Of a stretch of 64,000 nucleotides of DNA, positions 7,171 to 15,685 are shown in pieces. Both the position numbers and the translations under genes were made by a program. The notes beneath the pieces are model-generated. The model was not told where the DNA came from. It ran no database searches and saw only the letters and a program-made list of their open reading frames with translations. How positions within the stretch are numbered: position 1 is the first letter of the stretch; each line of letters begins with the position of its first letter. Origin of the DNA: a virus; the IMG/VR virus record IMGVR_UViG_3300010885_039075, positions 1 to 64,000 of that record; one strand, written 5' to 3'.

Positions 7171-7626
7171 TTAGACAGATGTAGTTAAACCAACAGCTGG
7201 CTGTATAGTAATTATATTACCAGCACCCATTACAAATATCAAATCAGCGCCTGGCAATAATGGATATGATACAGGACTTGTAGTACTAGTAACACCGATA
7301 CCATATTCTCCATAGCCGTCCATGCTAGTGTCAGTGATTGTAAATGTAACAGTTTTGCTGCCATTGGCAATAGTCCAACTATTATCCGCACCAGATACAG
7401 TACCAGATCCCAGTGTTTCTCCATCTACATTACTAGTTTGATATGACCAGTTTAGTGTTTTATTATCTAAAACAGCACTCTTAGAAATATCGATAACACT
7501 AGCATTTAAACTAGATTTATTAAAATTTGCTGTGGTCAAAGCGGCAACTACGCTTCTAATAACAGCGGCTATATTCGAAGCATTGCTTCTATCGATGTCT
7601 CTTTTGGTTGAAATAAACGCATACAT
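7171..7626 (-). CDS. Unknown Ser/Thr-rich protein beside radical SAM gene
   Basis: A 151-residue protein rich in Ser, Thr, Asn and Gly with beta-type patterning and no cysteine. It has a strong ribosome site (AAGGAG) and a GATAAATA late box upstream. The radical SAM gene starts 9 nt after its stop, so the two form an operon. It may be a virion protein or a target of that enzyme; neither is shown. Confidence 0.65.
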   Translation of the reverse strand: MYAFISTKRDIDRSNASNIAAVIRSVVAALTTANFNKSSLNASVIDISKSAVLDNKTLNWSYQTSNVDGETLGSGTVSGADNSWTIANGSKTVTFTITDTSMDGYGEYGIGVTSTTSPVSYPLLPGADLIFVMGAGNIITIQPAVGLTTSV

Positions 7627-7649
7627 AAAGTATTCTCCTTAGTTGAAAG

Positions 7650-7657
7650 TATTTATC
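7650..7657 (-). promoter_or_regulatory. Late promoter box GATAAATA (minus strand)
   Basis: The reverse complement TATTTATC sits 23 nt upstream of the start at 7626, leaving space for an AAGGAG ribosome site. Confidence 0.5.
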
Positions 7658-7670
7658 TTTACCAATGGAT

Positions 7671-7723
7671 TTGACAGCATATACGTCAGTCTTGTATAAT
7701 ATGCTTGTAAAAATTGATAAATA
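7671..7723 (+). promoter_or_regulatory. Tandem sigma70 and late-type promoters
   Basis: TTGACA (7671-7676), 18-nt spacer, TATAAT (7695-7700), bracketed by the dyad AGCATAT/ATATGCT. GATAAATA follows at 7716-7723 and ends 5 nt before the ATG at 7729. The gene could be read both early and late. Confidence 0.75.
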
Positions 7724-7728
7724 TTCCC

Positions 7729-9069
7729 ATGCTAATGTATTTATTATTATTCGCGAATGCGATACTTCTTAGTGCTATTGCCGCTTATTATAGTATAGTG
7801 GGCCTGATAGCCATCTTTGCCGCGGCCGCAATTCCTGTTGCTATCATGGGCAGTAGCCTAGAAGTGGCAAAATTAGTTGTTGCCAGTTGGTTGTATAGAT
7901 ACTGGGCAAAGATACCTGTGTTGATGAGAATATACTTTACTTCTGCATTAATACTGTTAATGGTGATCACCAGTATGGGTATCTTTGGTTTCTTGTCAAA
8001 AGCGCACATGGATCAGGGTATTACGTCAGGCGATATATTAGCTAAAATTTCTGTATATGATGAAAAGATTAAAACCTCAAAGGAAAATATAGATGCGAAC
8101 CGGAAGGCGCTTAAACAAATGGATGAAGCTGTGGACCAAGTCATGGGCCGAAGCAGTGATGAAAAAGGTGCCGACAAAGCAGTTGCAATTAGACGAGGTC
8201 AACAAAAGGAACGAGCAAGACTTCAATCCGAGATTGCCACCGAACAGAAAGCTATTGCCGCCCTTAACGAAGAAGCGGCCCCCATTCGTACCGAGGTTCG
8301 TAAAGTTGAAGCAGAAGTTGGACCAATAAAATATATAGCCGCATTGTTATATGGCGATAACCCTGATTCTAATACTTTAGAAAAAGCAGTACGCATATTG
8401 ATCATAGTATTAATTTTTGTATTTGATCCATTGGCAGTTTTAATGTTAATTGCCGCCAACTTAACACAGATAAAATCAAAAGAACACAGCGAAGATAAAG
8501 TAGACAGTCCAGTAAGTTCCGAACCCGTTGTAGACAATTCGGAAGTCACAGCACCTGTAGCCCAACTCCCTATTGAAGAAATAAATCTAGAGTGGCAGGA
8601 CGAAAGTGAAACCTCAAGTACTGTTGTTGAAACAACCATAGCCGAAGAAGCCGAAGAAATACTAGCACAGGGAGTTACTAACAGTACTCCTGAAGATAAT
8701 GTACCATTGGCAACAACCGTTACAGATTTTGAAGGCGTTCGCGAACCCGGTGGCGAATGGCAACAAACCGGTCCCGAGTTTGAAACAAAAAAAGAAGTTA
8801 AAGTCGAAGAAGAATTACCAAAAGAAGAAGTTAAAAAGCCAGCTCGACGTAAACAGAAGGTCGAAGAACCGGTAAAACAGGATACATACAAAGAAGAAAA
8901 TATTTCTATGGACTTTAACAGTGAAGTTGATAAAATGATCGAATCTGGCGATGATAACGGACTTGAAGGTATATACAAAAAAATTGTTAAAGAGCTTGGA
9001 AAGAAAAATAGAGCAAAAACAACACACTGGGGACCTATTAAATCTTCTCCCACAGACAATAAATCATAA
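7729..9069 (+). CDS. Membrane coiled-coil protein
   Basis: About 446 residues. Three N-terminal transmembrane helices (roughly the first 95 residues) are followed by a long Glu/Lys/Ala-rich coiled coil (about 105-205), a fourth hydrophobic segment (RILIIVLIFVFDPLAVLMLI), and an acidic, repetitive tail with many EE and KK runs. I start at ATG 7729, five nt after a late box; an upstream TTG at 7714 is less likely. It resembles coil-containing membrane proteins of marine T4-like phages. Function unknown; the tail suggests cytoplasmic binding. Confidence 0.75.
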   Translation: MLMYLLLFANAILLSAIAAYYSIVGLIAIFAAAAIPVAIMGSSLEVAKLVVASWLYRYWAKIPVLMRIYFTSALILLMVITSMGIFGFLSKAHMDQGITSGDILAKISVYDEKIKTSKENIDANRKALKQMDEAVDQVMGRSSDEKGADKAVAIRRGQQKERARLQSEIATEQKAIAALNEEAAPIRTEVRKVEAEVGPIKYIAALLYGDNPDSNTLEKAVRILIIVLIFVFDPLAVLMLIAANLTQIKSKEHSEDKVDSPVSSEPVVDNSEVTAPVAQLPIEEINLEWQDESETSSTVVETTIAEEAEEILAQGVTNSTPEDNVPLATTVTDFEGVREPGGEWQQTGPEFETKKEVKVEEELPKEEVKKPARRKQKVEEPVKQDTYKEENISMDFNSEVDKMIESGDDNGLEGIYKKIVKELGKKNRAKTTHWGPIKSSPTDNKS

Positions 9070-9494
9070 TGGATCAAAATAAAGAAGCGTATTACGTAAC
9101 ACCGCCAAGCCTATACTTGCCACCTGATGGTATCAGAATTACTTTAATAGGATCCGATCAAGATTGGATTGAACAAGTAACAGAAGGTTTGGAAAGCACA
9201 TTTCCTACAATCACAGTTACATTCTATCATGTAGAAGAAGAAAGTAAGGATGAGTGGGAATGGACTTTGGCTATGTCAGAAATGGCAGACTTACTGATAG
9301 TAGATTTAGGCAGTTCTACTCAGCAAGAACTATTAATAGCATTTCTACATATAGGAAATAAATGCTGGTTCAGTGTACCAGAAGAATTTGAGAATATACC
9401 TTTGCTTAGTTTATTAAATACACTAGGAGGCAATATGTTCCAAGGCAACGATCAATTGCACAGTCTTTTAAGAACATATCTCAGCAATGACTGA
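9069..9494 (+). CDS. Unknown acidic alpha/beta protein
   Basis: A 141-residue acidic protein whose ATG overlaps the preceding stop. The hydrophobic strands IRITLIGS and LLIVDLGSS, each followed by a helix, suggest a Rossmann-like or flavodoxin-like receiver fold. No catalytic motif is certain. It overlaps clpX by 8 nt and would be made with it. Confidence 0.65.
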   Translation: MDQNKEAYYVTPPSLYLPPDGIRITLIGSDQDWIEQVTEGLESTFPTITVTFYHVEEESKDEWEWTLAMSEMADLLIVDLGSSTQQELLIAFLHIGNKCWFSVPEEFENIPLLSLLNTLGGNMFQGNDQLHSLLRTYLSND

Positions 9495-10722
9495 ATCTAA
9501 AAAATTATTGTCGTGTAGCTTTTGTGAAAAAAGCCAGAATGAAGTAAAAAAATTAGTAGCAGGTGCCACCGGATATATCTGCGATGAATGTATCAAACTG
9601 TGCAATGAAGTAATCAAAGACGATCCGGAATTAACAAAAAACGATAAGAAACTTCCCACACCCAGGGAATTATTTCAACACTTGGACCAATACGTTATCG
9701 GTCAAGACCTACCCAAACTAACATTAAGCGTTGCTGTTTACAATCATTACAAAAGACTGTTCAATAAATCAGATGTAGAGATTGAAAAAAGTAACGTATT
9801 GTTGATAGGCCCAACAGGCAGTGGCAAGACATTGCTGGCAAAAACTATTGCAAAATTCTTAGATGTTCCTTTTGCCATTACAGATGCTACAAGTTTAACT
9901 GAAGCAGGTTATGTAGGCGAAGACGTAGAAAACGTTATTCATAAATTGTACCAAGCATCAGGTCAAAACATTGAAAAAACAGAAACTGGTATTATCTACA
10001 TAGATGAAATAGATAAAAAAGGACGCAAAAGTGAAGGTGCTAGTATTAGCCGCGATGTCAGTGGAGAAGGCGTTCAACAAGCACTATTAAAGATCATTGA
10101 AGGCACAGAATGTCGTGTGCCACAACAAGGCGGCCGCAAACACCCCGGCAATGAAATGTTGACCATTGATACAAAAAACATTTTGTTTATTCTAGGTGGC
10201 GCCTTTTCTGGATTAGAAAGTATAATAGCAAAACGTTTGAATAAACAAAGTACTATTGGATTTGGAGCAACGGTTGATAAAACCACTACAGAACTAACCA
10301 GTGTTATTCCCGACGATATAATTAAATGGGGAATGATTCCTGAGCTAGTAGGACGATTGCCTAAGATTACAGTATTAGAAGATTTGACAGAGGAGCAATT
10401 AGTTAGGGCCTTAACCGAACCAAAAAATAACATTATTAGCCAATTCAAAGCACTATTCAAAATGGATGATGTTGAGCTTGACATAGACACCAAAGCCTGT
10501 TATGCTATAGCTAAATCATGCATAACCAAAAAATTAGGCGCACGTGGCCTCAGATCAGAATTAGAGTACGTACTGCTCAAAACCCAATTTGTACTGCCGG
10601 ATTTGGCAGCAAATAATGTTACAAAAGTTTGTATCACAGAAGAAACAATTACCCAAGGAAGTGAGCCCATTTTAGTATATGGCAATGAACGAAAGAAGAC
10701 ACGAAAACAGAATCCTGTCTAA
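9487..10722 (+). CDS. clpX: ClpX ATPase, unfoldase of ClpXP
   Basis: 411 residues, near full length. The N-terminal zinc-binding domain has C10, C13, C32 and C35. Walker A is GPTGSGKT (108-115), Walker B IIYIDEID (169-176), pore loop GYVG (141-144) and RKH loop (217-219). The IGF tripeptide (257-259) that docks on ClpP is intact, and the GARGLRSE sensor-2 region is present. It unfolds proteins, including ssrA-tagged ones, for ClpP. The phage also encodes ClpP (25262), ClpS (12434) and a tmRNA coding piece. It overlaps infC by 44 nt. Confidence 0.97.
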   Translation: MTESKKLLSCSFCEKSQNEVKKLVAGATGYICDECIKLCNEVIKDDPELTKNDKKLPTPRELFQHLDQYVIGQDLPKLTLSVAVYNHYKRLFNKSDVEIEKSNVLLIGPTGSGKTLLAKTIAKFLDVPFAITDATSLTEAGYVGEDVENVIHKLYQASGQNIEKTETGIIYIDEIDKKGRKSEGASISRDVSGEGVQQALLKIIEGTECRVPQQGGRKHPGNEMLTIDTKNILFILGGAFSGLESIIAKRLNKQSTIGFGATVDKTTTELTSVIPDDIIKWGMIPELVGRLPKITVLEDLTEEQLVRALTEPKNNIISQFKALFKMDDVELDIDTKACYAIAKSCITKKLGARGLRSELEYVLLKTQFVLPDLAANNVTKVCITEETITQGSEPILVYGNERKKTRKQNPV

Positions 10723-11233
10723 TAGAGAAATACGAGCAAGGGAAGTAAGACTGATCGGTGCCGATGGTGCTAATCTTGGTATCTATCCTTTCTTTAAAGC
10801 GTTAGATCAAGCGGCAGATCAATCATTAGATTTAATCTTGATTAATCCACAGTCAAATCCCCCTATATGTAAAATCGGAGATGTGGGAAGATACAAATAT
10901 GATTTACAAAAACGGGAAAAAGAACAGAATAAAAAAGCACGAGAAAATCGCGTAGATATTAAAGAAGTTCAAATTCGCCCAGCAATTGATACTCACGATC
11001 TTGATGTTAAAATGAAACACATCAAGGAATGGTTAGAAGAAGGTGACAAAGTAAGGATTATTATTAAATTTAGAGGAAGAGAAATGGCCAATACAGGAAC
11101 TGGTTTCGAAATCTTAAATAATATTCTAGCAGAAATGCCCAGCGCCAAAGTAGAAGGCAAGAGCGAACTACAAGGCAATAGGATTACGGCTACACTATAT
11201 CAAGGGAAAGTAAATGACAAAAAAACAGTTTAA
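10679..11233 (+). CDS. infC: Translation initiation factor IF-3
   Basis: 184 residues, the usual IF3 length. It contains the N-domain block REVRLIGADGANLGIYPF, a Lys-rich linker, and the C-domain signature KEVQIRPAIDTHDLDVK with FRGREM. IF3 binds the 30S subunit, prevents premature 50S joining and checks initiator tRNA and start codon. The start may be ATG 10679 or 10685, both inside the clpX 3' end. It overlaps rpsU by 20 nt, so both are made together. IF3 in phages is rare. Confidence 0.95.
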   Translation: MAMNERRHENRILSNREIRAREVRLIGADGANLGIYPFFKALDQAADQSLDLILINPQSNPPICKIGDVGRYKYDLQKREKEQNKKARENRVDIKEVQIRPAIDTHDLDVKMKHIKEWLEEGDKVRIIIKFRGREMANTGTGFEILNNILAEMPSAKVEGKSELQGNRITATLYQGKVNDKKTV

Positions 11234-11444
11234 CGGAAGTATGGTAGAAGTCCGTAACGATAACGTAGAAAAAGCTTTGCGTACTTTTAAAAAGAAAATC
11301 ATGGAAAGCGGTAAGCTCATGGATTTGAAAGAACGTGAGTTCTACGAAAAACCAACTACCAAGCGCAGACGCATTAAAAATCAACAAGTTCGCAGAGCAC
11401 AAAAGAAACGCGAATCAGAAGCACTACCTAAAAAGATGTATTGA
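11214..11444 (+). CDS. rpsU: 30S ribosomal protein bS21
   Basis: 76 residues, very basic. The S21 core is clear: VEKALRTFKKKIMESG, then KEREFYEKPTTKRRR and a Lys/Arg tail. S21 sits near the 16S 3' end and aids mRNA binding. S21 genes are known in several aquatic phages. Placed directly after IF3, it could tune host ribosomes towards phage messages. Confidence 0.95.
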   Translation: MTKKQFNGSMVEVRNDNVEKALRTFKKKIMESGKLMDLKEREFYEKPTTKRRRIKNQQVRRAQKKRESEALPKKMY

Positions 11445-11445
11445 T

Positions 11446-11844
11446 ATGAACGACGATACAATAACTATTACTGCTAGTAATTTTAACTGGGATGAAACTA
11501 ATGATATTGTTGGCATCACTGCACAGGAAATTGGACCGTTTGTTACCATGCAGAGTAGTATAAATGGTCCAAGCGGTTCGTCTAGTCAAATTTCAACCAT
11601 AGCAGGCAGCAACGGAAGTTCGGCATCAGGATATATTGTTGGATCTATTAACGGTGTTTCCAATATTACTATTTCTGATCCCTGGGAAGAATACGATGAA
11701 CGAATAACTAGACTGGAAAAACTCTTGGCCGACGAAGCAGAAGTTCGAAAGAATCATCCCGCTGTTCAGCGAGCCTATGATGAATATAGACTACTACTGG
11801 TTTTGGCAGGCATGGCCGATAGTAGCATATTGACAGAAAAATAA
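11446..11844 (+). CDS. Unknown protein with shared C-terminal motif
   Basis: 132 residues from ATG 11446, 1 nt after the rpsU stop. The N-terminal half is Ser/Gly/Ile-rich and beta-like. The C-terminal half is helical and ends HPAVQRAYDEYRLLLVLAG, a motif also at the ends of two unrelated proteins in this window (20742-21212, 34345-34731). Function unknown. Confidence 0.7.
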   Translation: MNDDTITITASNFNWDETNDIVGITAQEIGPFVTMQSSINGPSGSSSQISTIAGSNGSSASGYIVGSINGVSNITISDPWEEYDERITRLEKLLADEAEVRKNHPAVQRAYDEYRLLLVLAGMADSSILTEK

Positions 11845-11852
11845 AATTAATG

Positions 11853-11860
11853 TATAAATA
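11853..11860 (+). promoter_or_regulatory. Late promoter box TATAAATA
   Basis: A perfect TATAAATA, 75 nt before the hsp20 start, gives a long leader that ends in a strong AAAGGAGA site. Confidence 0.6.
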
Positions 11861-11935
11861 TATTTGTACGACGCCAATAGGGTTGTACATCGGGCACGTA
11901 GCCCAAAACGTTCTTGCTTATTAAAGGAGAAAATT

Positions 11936-12379
11936 ATGAACGCATTAACACGATTTGACACAACAGCTTTAAATCAGCTGAACAGAGCCTTAATTGGTTT
12001 TGACCGTATGTTTAATACAGTTGAAACTAGATTCCAAAATGGCACAAACTATCCCCCTTATAATGTCATCAAGAAAAGCGACGATAGCTATGAAATTGAA
12101 ATAGCCGTTGCTGGCTTTACCTTGGAAGACATTGACGTAGAAGTACATCAAAATGAACTGACAATCCGTGGCCAACGCAGTCACGAAGACTCAGAAGATT
12201 TTGAGTACCTACATCGAGGTTTAGCTTATCGTGAATTTCAAAAGAGCTTTACTTTGGCCGAACACATGCAGGTCGGTGATGCTATGATTCAAGATGGAAT
12301 TCTTAGTATTAAAATTACTAGGATCGTTCCTGAAGAATTAAAGCCTCGTAAGATCCAAATTTTAGGTAAGTCAAACTAA
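11936..12379 (+). CDS. Small heat-shock protein Hsp20 (IbpA-like)
   Basis: 147 residues from ATG 11936, which has an ideal AAAGGAGA site. The alpha-crystallin domain spans about 40-130, with YPPYNVIKKSDDSYEIEIAVAGF and LHRGLAYREFQKSF; the tail carries the I-x-I type motif (KIQIL). It holds unfolded proteins. Hsp20 genes are common in T4-like aquatic phages. A hairpin follows. Confidence 0.93.
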   Translation: MNALTRFDTTALNQLNRALIGFDRMFNTVETRFQNGTNYPPYNVIKKSDDSYEIEIAVAGFTLEDIDVEVHQNELTIRGQRSHEDSEDFEYLHRGLAYREFQKSFTLAEHMQVGDAMIQDGILSIKITRIVPEELKPRKIQILGKSN

Positions 12380-12382
12380 AGC

Positions 12383-12405
12383 ATTGGGGGGTTCGTCCCC
12401 CCAAT
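12383..12405 (+). terminator. Strong GC hairpin after hsp20
   Basis: ATTGGGGGG / CCCCCCAAT with loop TTCGT. It lacks a T-run, so it may stabilise the mRNA 3' end or terminate only weakly. Confidence 0.5.
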
Positions 12406-12410
12406 ACATA

Positions 12411-12418
12411 CATAAATA
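12411..12418 (+). promoter_or_regulatory. Late promoter box CATAAATA
   Basis: CATAAATA ends 15 nt before the clpS ATG; only a weak AGAG ribosome site fits between. Confidence 0.5.
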
Positions 12419-12433
12419 TATAAGAGATTAAAA

Positions 12434-12739
12434 ATGACCACGATGGCGCAAACTATACAAAATAAAAAAACCGAGCAGGTTTTAAAAAAACCTAGTTTAT
12501 TTAAAGTTGTTTTAAACAACGACGATAGCACACCAATGGAGTTTGTAATAGATTTGCTTAAAGAAATCTTTCATAAAAATCACGACGACGCAGTTAACAT
12601 CACCTTATCTATACATGAAAAAGGCAAAGGTACTGCTGGCATATACACCTACGAAATAGCAGAGCAAAAACAAAATGAAGCAATTTTTGTCAGCCGTTCA
12701 AACGGCCATGCACTGGCAATTACACTCGAGGAAGAATAA
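12434..12739 (+). CDS. clpS: ClpS adaptor (N-end rule recognin)
   Basis: 101 residues. The ClpS signature [15 protein letters not shown] (about 28-42) and [19 protein letters not shown] (about 59-77) are present. H61 corresponds to E. coli H66, with the acidic N-degron contacts D30/D31 and hydrophobic pocket M35. ClpS normally delivers N-end-rule substrates to ClpAP. The phage has ClpX but no ClpA in this window, so it would work with host ClpA or divert ClpA. The last base overlaps guaC (TAATG). Confidence 0.95.
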   Translation: MTTMAQTIQNKKTEQVLKKPSLFKVVLNNDDSTPMEFVIDLLKEIFHKNHDDAVNITLSIHEKGKGTAGIYTYEIAEQKQNEAIFVSRSNGHALAITLEEE

Positions 12740-13836
12740 TGAGAATTGAAGACGAAGTAAAGCTGGACTACAGCGATGTGCTCATACGACCAAAACGTAG
12801 CACTCTTTCTAGTCGTAAGGAAGTAGACTTAAATCGTACCTTTAAATTTAAACACAGTCACATCGCCTGGACAGGTGTTCCTATTATGGCTGCTAACATG
12901 GATGGTGTTGGCACGTTTGCCATGGCCAAAGCCTTGTATGAACATCGCATGTTTACTTGTTTTGTAAAAAGTTATGATCTGGATGACTTTGTACAAAACA
13001 GTGATGACTTGTACTATGGTAATTATGTTGCAGTGAGTTCGGGCACCAGCGATCGAGACTGGTCGAAATTTCAGCAGATTTTAAATACATATCCTGAACT
13101 ACATTTTATCTGCATTGACATTGCCAACGGATACAGCGAACACTTTGGGGATTTTGTAGCCAAGGTAAGAGCACGTTATCCCGCACACACAATTATCGCA
13201 GGCAATGTTGTCACAGCAGATATGACACAAGAACTTATTTTAAGAGGAGCAGACATTGTCAAAGTTGGAATCGGACCGGGATCGGTATGCACGACTAGGC
13301 TACAAACTGGGGTTGGCTACCCGCAACTTTCTGCGATCATTGAGTGCGCTGATGCGGCTCATGGTCTCGGCGCCCATATCATTGCTGATGGTGGTTGCAC
13401 TTGCCCAGGCGATGTGGCTAAGGCATTTGGCGCAGGCGCAGACTTTGTCATGTTGGGCGGCATGCTAGCAGGACATGATGAAGGTGGTGGTGAGATTATT
13501 CAAAAAATCTTAGAAACCAGTGAACTAGGCGCCATGGATCAAGGCGAACATTATCCTAGAAAAAAACTTAGAGCAGAACAGTACATTCAATTTTACGGAA
13601 TGAGCAGTGACACAGCCATGGAAAAACACAATGGCGGTATTGCAGAATATCGTAGCAGTGAAGGCCGCACAGTTACAGTACCTTATAAAGGCGCTGTTAA
13701 ATCCACAGTACTAGATATTTTAGGTGGCATTCGCAGTACTTGCACTTATGTAGGTGCAGGATCTTTAAAACAACTGTCTAAATGCACAACTTTTGTGCGA
13801 GTTAACAGACAACTTAATCTTAGTTTGGTAAAATAA
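12739..13836 (+). CDS. guaC: GMP reductase
   Basis: 365 residues. It is an IMPDH/GMPR-family barrel without CBS domains. The catalytic loop [11 protein letters not shown] has C184 and T186; the phosphate loop is [28 protein letters not shown]; the flap contains [15 protein letters not shown] converts GMP to IMP with NADPH, feeding adenine nucleotides and complementing Apt. It is coupled to clpS. Confidence 0.93.
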   Translation: MRIEDEVKLDYSDVLIRPKRSTLSSRKEVDLNRTFKFKHSHIAWTGVPIMAANMDGVGTFAMAKALYEHRMFTCFVKSYDLDDFVQNSDDLYYGNYVAVSSGTSDRDWSKFQQILNTYPELHFICIDIANGYSEHFGDFVAKVRARYPAHTIIAGNVVTADMTQELILRGADIVKVGIGPGSVCTTRLQTGVGYPQLSAIIECADAAHGLGAHIIADGGCTCPGDVAKAFGAGADFVMLGGMLAGHDEGGGEIIQKILETSELGAMDQGEHYPRKKLRAEQYIQFYGMSSDTAMEKHNGGIAEYRSSEGRTVTVPYKGAVKSTVLDILGGIRSTCTYVGAGSLKQLSKCTTFVRVNRQLNLSLVK

Positions 13837-13840
13837 TATC

Positions 13841-13899
13841 AGTAGAAACCACTAGTTTTTGTGCGTTGCAACATAAATACGTTAGTAGAAACCACGAGT
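13841..13899 (+). repeat. Two 16-bp direct repeats before the tiny-gene run
   Basis: AGTAGAAACCACTAGT (13841-13856) and AGTAGAAACCACGAGT (13884-13899) differ at one base. The second is also part of a TAGTAG/CTACTA dyad. They flank the only space between guaC and the next genes, so they are probably a binding site or a folded leader. Confidence 0.6.
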
Positions 13900-13922
13900 G
13901 ACTACTAATATAGGATATAAAA

Positions 13923-14093
13923 ATGACTGCAAAAATAGTACAACTACTAGAGCGTCTAGCTGAAATGTTCCCACAACAGAACTATCAGTCTAGATTAGAA
14001 CAATATTTAAACACAAAAAGCATTGCCAGTTCTGCAGATGTAGAATATTGGATCAAACAATATGACAAACAAAGCGATAGGAATTTCGTATGA
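13923..14093 (+). CDS. 56-residue helical protein
   Basis: MTAKIVQLLERLAEMFP..., then YLNTKSIASSADVEYWIKQYD. The layout (short amphipathic helix, then a DLEYW-type helix) recalls small DUF3563-like proteins of betaproteobacteria; that link is tentative. Its stop overlaps the next start (GTATGA). Confidence 0.55.
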   Translation: MTAKIVQLLERLAEMFPQQNYQSRLEQYLNTKSIASSADVEYWIKQYDKQSDRNFV

Positions 14094-14179
14094 AAAAAAT
14101 TCTAACAAAAGCATGGAATTTCTTTGAAGCCTACGGTCGTATGCGAGCTGAAAAGGCTGTTCGCTATGGATGGTATTAA
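14090..14179 (+). CDS. 29-residue basic peptide
   Basis: MKKILTKAWNFFEAYGRMR... is an amphipathic, Arg/Lys-rich helix. Its ATG overlaps the preceding stop and the next ATG lies within its end. No family recognised. Confidence 0.5.
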   Translation: MKKILTKAWNFFEAYGRMRAEKAVRYGWY

Positions 14180-14282
14180 ACAATTATATCATCAGCTGGA
14201 ACAAGCTGAAATGAAATATGGACCTAAACTAGCGGCCTATGCCATCGCGGCCATGGTTGTTTACTTGGTAATAGCACAATGA
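14166..14282 (+). CDS. 38-residue tail-anchored membrane peptide
   Basis: A soluble start (MDGIKQLYHQLEQAEMKYG) followed by the hydrophobic AAYAIAAMVVYLVIAQ at the very end. It is nested between its neighbours by ATG/stop overlaps. Confidence 0.5.
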   Translation: MDGIKQLYHQLEQAEMKYGPKLAAYAIAAMVVYLVIAQ

Positions 14283-14347
14283 ATTATTTAGACTTATTGA
14301 TAACACTACTTCGCTGGCGCCGAGAAGGTTGGGACGTTCATCCTTAA
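14279..14347 (+). CDS. 22-residue peptide ending REGWDVHP
   Basis: MNYLDLLITLLRWRREGWDVHP overlaps the preceding stop (CAATGA). The RREGWD end resembles VREGWDG in the leader peptide at 40392-40502. It could be a functional micropeptide or a leader for the promoter that follows. Confidence 0.4.
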   Translation: MNYLDLLITLLRWRREGWDVHP

Positions 14348-14350
14348 AAT

Positions 14351-14386
14351 TTGACTTTGCTTAACTTTACTAGTATAGTATAAATA
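14351..14386 (+). promoter_or_regulatory. Overlapping sigma70 and late-type promoters
   Basis: TTGACT (14351-14356), 17-nt spacer, TATAGT (14374-14379), then a perfect TATAAATA (14379-14386). A GGGGG ribosome site precedes the ATG at 14407. Confidence 0.6.
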
Positions 14387-14406
14387 CTATATATTGGGGG
14401 TTTAAA

Positions 14407-14835
14407 ATGGCTAAATCAAAGATTGAGCGTACTAAACTGTTTCGAATGGTGCAGTCCTGTGATCTGCACGATGCTAAATTTAGGCCCACAATACAGGACT
14501 GTCGCGAAGTTTTCAATCAAATAAACAAGCAGGTCTTCAACGGCGAATTAAAAATGCCTAATTTTAGACTTGTCTATAGCAAAGCATTTTGGGGCGAGTG
14601 TACTGGTGATTTAAACGACAATGCTAAATGCCTCATTAAAATGAATAAGAGCTTTCTAAGCAGAAGGCTTTTCATAAATACCCTAGCACACGAAATGGTA
14701 CATCAATGGGAATGGTTGACCAATGAAAACATGACTCATGGTCCACAGTTTTTTATATGGCGTAACGAATTGCAAAAGTTTAATATTACATTAAGCAGAT
14801 GCTATCGAATTAAACATTATAGGTTAGATAAATGA
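14407..14835 (+). CDS. SprT-like zinc metallopeptidase
   Basis: 142 residues. LAHEMVHQWEW holds the zincin motif HExxH (about residues 97-101), and the downstream HGPQF gives the third ligand region typical of SprT/WLM-like proteases. No zinc ribbon is seen at the C terminus, so it is a short form. It is coupled to acpS by an ATGA overlap. Confidence 0.85.
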   Translation: MAKSKIERTKLFRMVQSCDLHDAKFRPTIQDCREVFNQINKQVFNGELKMPNFRLVYSKAFWGECTGDLNDNAKCLIKMNKSFLSRRLFINTLAHEMVHQWEWLTNENMTHGPQFFIWRNELQKFNITLSRCYRIKHYRLDK

Positions 14836-15209
14836 TATTAGGCATTGGCACTGACATAGCCAGCATTGAACGATTTAGAAATTCAAGAGTAGAACTAGAT
14901 AAATTTGCTTCTAAGATACTCACAGACTACGAACAACAAGAATACACTAAATCTGAATTTAAAGAAAATTTTTTGGCAAAACGCTGGGCCGCCAAAGAAG
15001 CAATCAGCAAAGCCTGGGGCACTGGGATTTCTTCAACAACAAAATGGAAAAGCATTGAAGTTCGACATAACCAATTGGGCGCACCATTTACTTGTTTTTA
15101 CAACGAGCTAAATGATGCAATAATCAGATTAGATGCCAAGTGCCATTTAAGCATCAGCGACGAAGGCGATACTGTGATTGCATACAGTATCATCGAATAT
15201 TCCCGATAA
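14832..15209 (+). CDS. acpS: Holo-acyl-carrier-protein synthase
   Basis: 125 residues, typical AcpS length. The GIGTDIASIERF start has the Mg ligand D8; FLAKRWAAKEAISKAWGTG carries E56, and SISDEGD lies near the end. It transfers 4'-phosphopantetheine to a carrier protein. Together with two desaturases it hints at interest in lipid metabolism or in carrier-bound substrates. Confidence 0.93.
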   Translation: MILGIGTDIASIERFRNSRVELDKFASKILTDYEQQEYTKSEFKENFLAKRWAAKEAISKAWGTGISSTTKWKSIEVRHNQLGAPFTCFYNELNDAIIRLDAKCHLSISDEGDTVIAYSIIEYSR

Positions 15210-15250
15210 TTGACATAAAATAGCCAGTAATATTTTAGTACTACACACCG

Positions 15251-15293
15251 AAATTCACCAAAAATAGACAGAAATTCGGATCCGCGCTATAAT
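15251..15293 (+). promoter_or_regulatory. Early promoter with 27-bp repeated upstream element
   Basis: TAGACA (15265-15270), 17-nt spacer, TATAAT (15288-15293). The stretch 15251-15277 is repeated exactly at 15613-15639 in front of the next promoter. Confidence 0.75.
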
Positions 15294-15300
15294 ACATACA

Positions 15301-15614
15301 TGATGAAACGCAAAGCAAGATCCGATAGAAACCATGCAATCTATGTTATCACTAATGTAGTTACCAACGAGTACTACATTGGTGTTACAGTTTGTAGCGG
15401 TAACGTCAAAAAAGCACTGAAAGTTCGCATCCAAAAACATGTTCGTCGCGCATTGACAGAAAACAAAGACTGGGCATTGTGCAAGAACATTCGCGAACAC
15501 GGCGTGGAAGCTTTTACCTACGGATTGGTTGAAACTGTACGCGGCAAAGCAGATGCACATAGTCGTGAACGTGAACTTACTCGTGCATACAACCCCGCAT
15601 TGAACACTTTGTAA
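15301..15614 (+). CDS. GIY-YIG nuclease-like protein
   Basis: 104 residues. The motif appears as AIYVITN...EYYIGVT, followed by the Arg and His of the helix (RIQKHVRRAL) and the late E (SRERELTRAYNP). This is the layout of small Seg-type endonucleases. Such genes spread between phages by homing. It may start at 15301 or 15304. Confidence 0.75.
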
Positions 15615-15655
15615 ATTCACCAAAAATAGACAGAAATTCAGTTTAGCAGTATAAT
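15613..15655 (+). promoter_or_regulatory. Early promoter, second copy of repeated element
   Basis: TAGACA (15627-15632), 17-nt spacer, TATAAT (15650-15655). It shares 27 identical bases (15613-15639) with the promoter at 15251. Confidence 0.8.
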
Positions 15656-15685
15656 ACTCATATCAACAGTAAAAAGGACAGCGAA

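Noticed and set aside
8223-9077. Long open frame (284 codons) on the minus strand
   Set aside because: It is antisense to the coiled-coil membrane gene; its Ser/Thr-rich protein reflects the repetitive Glu/Lys codons on the other strand. No ribosome site.
10074-10493. 139-codon minus-strand frame
   Set aside because: Lies wholly within clpX.
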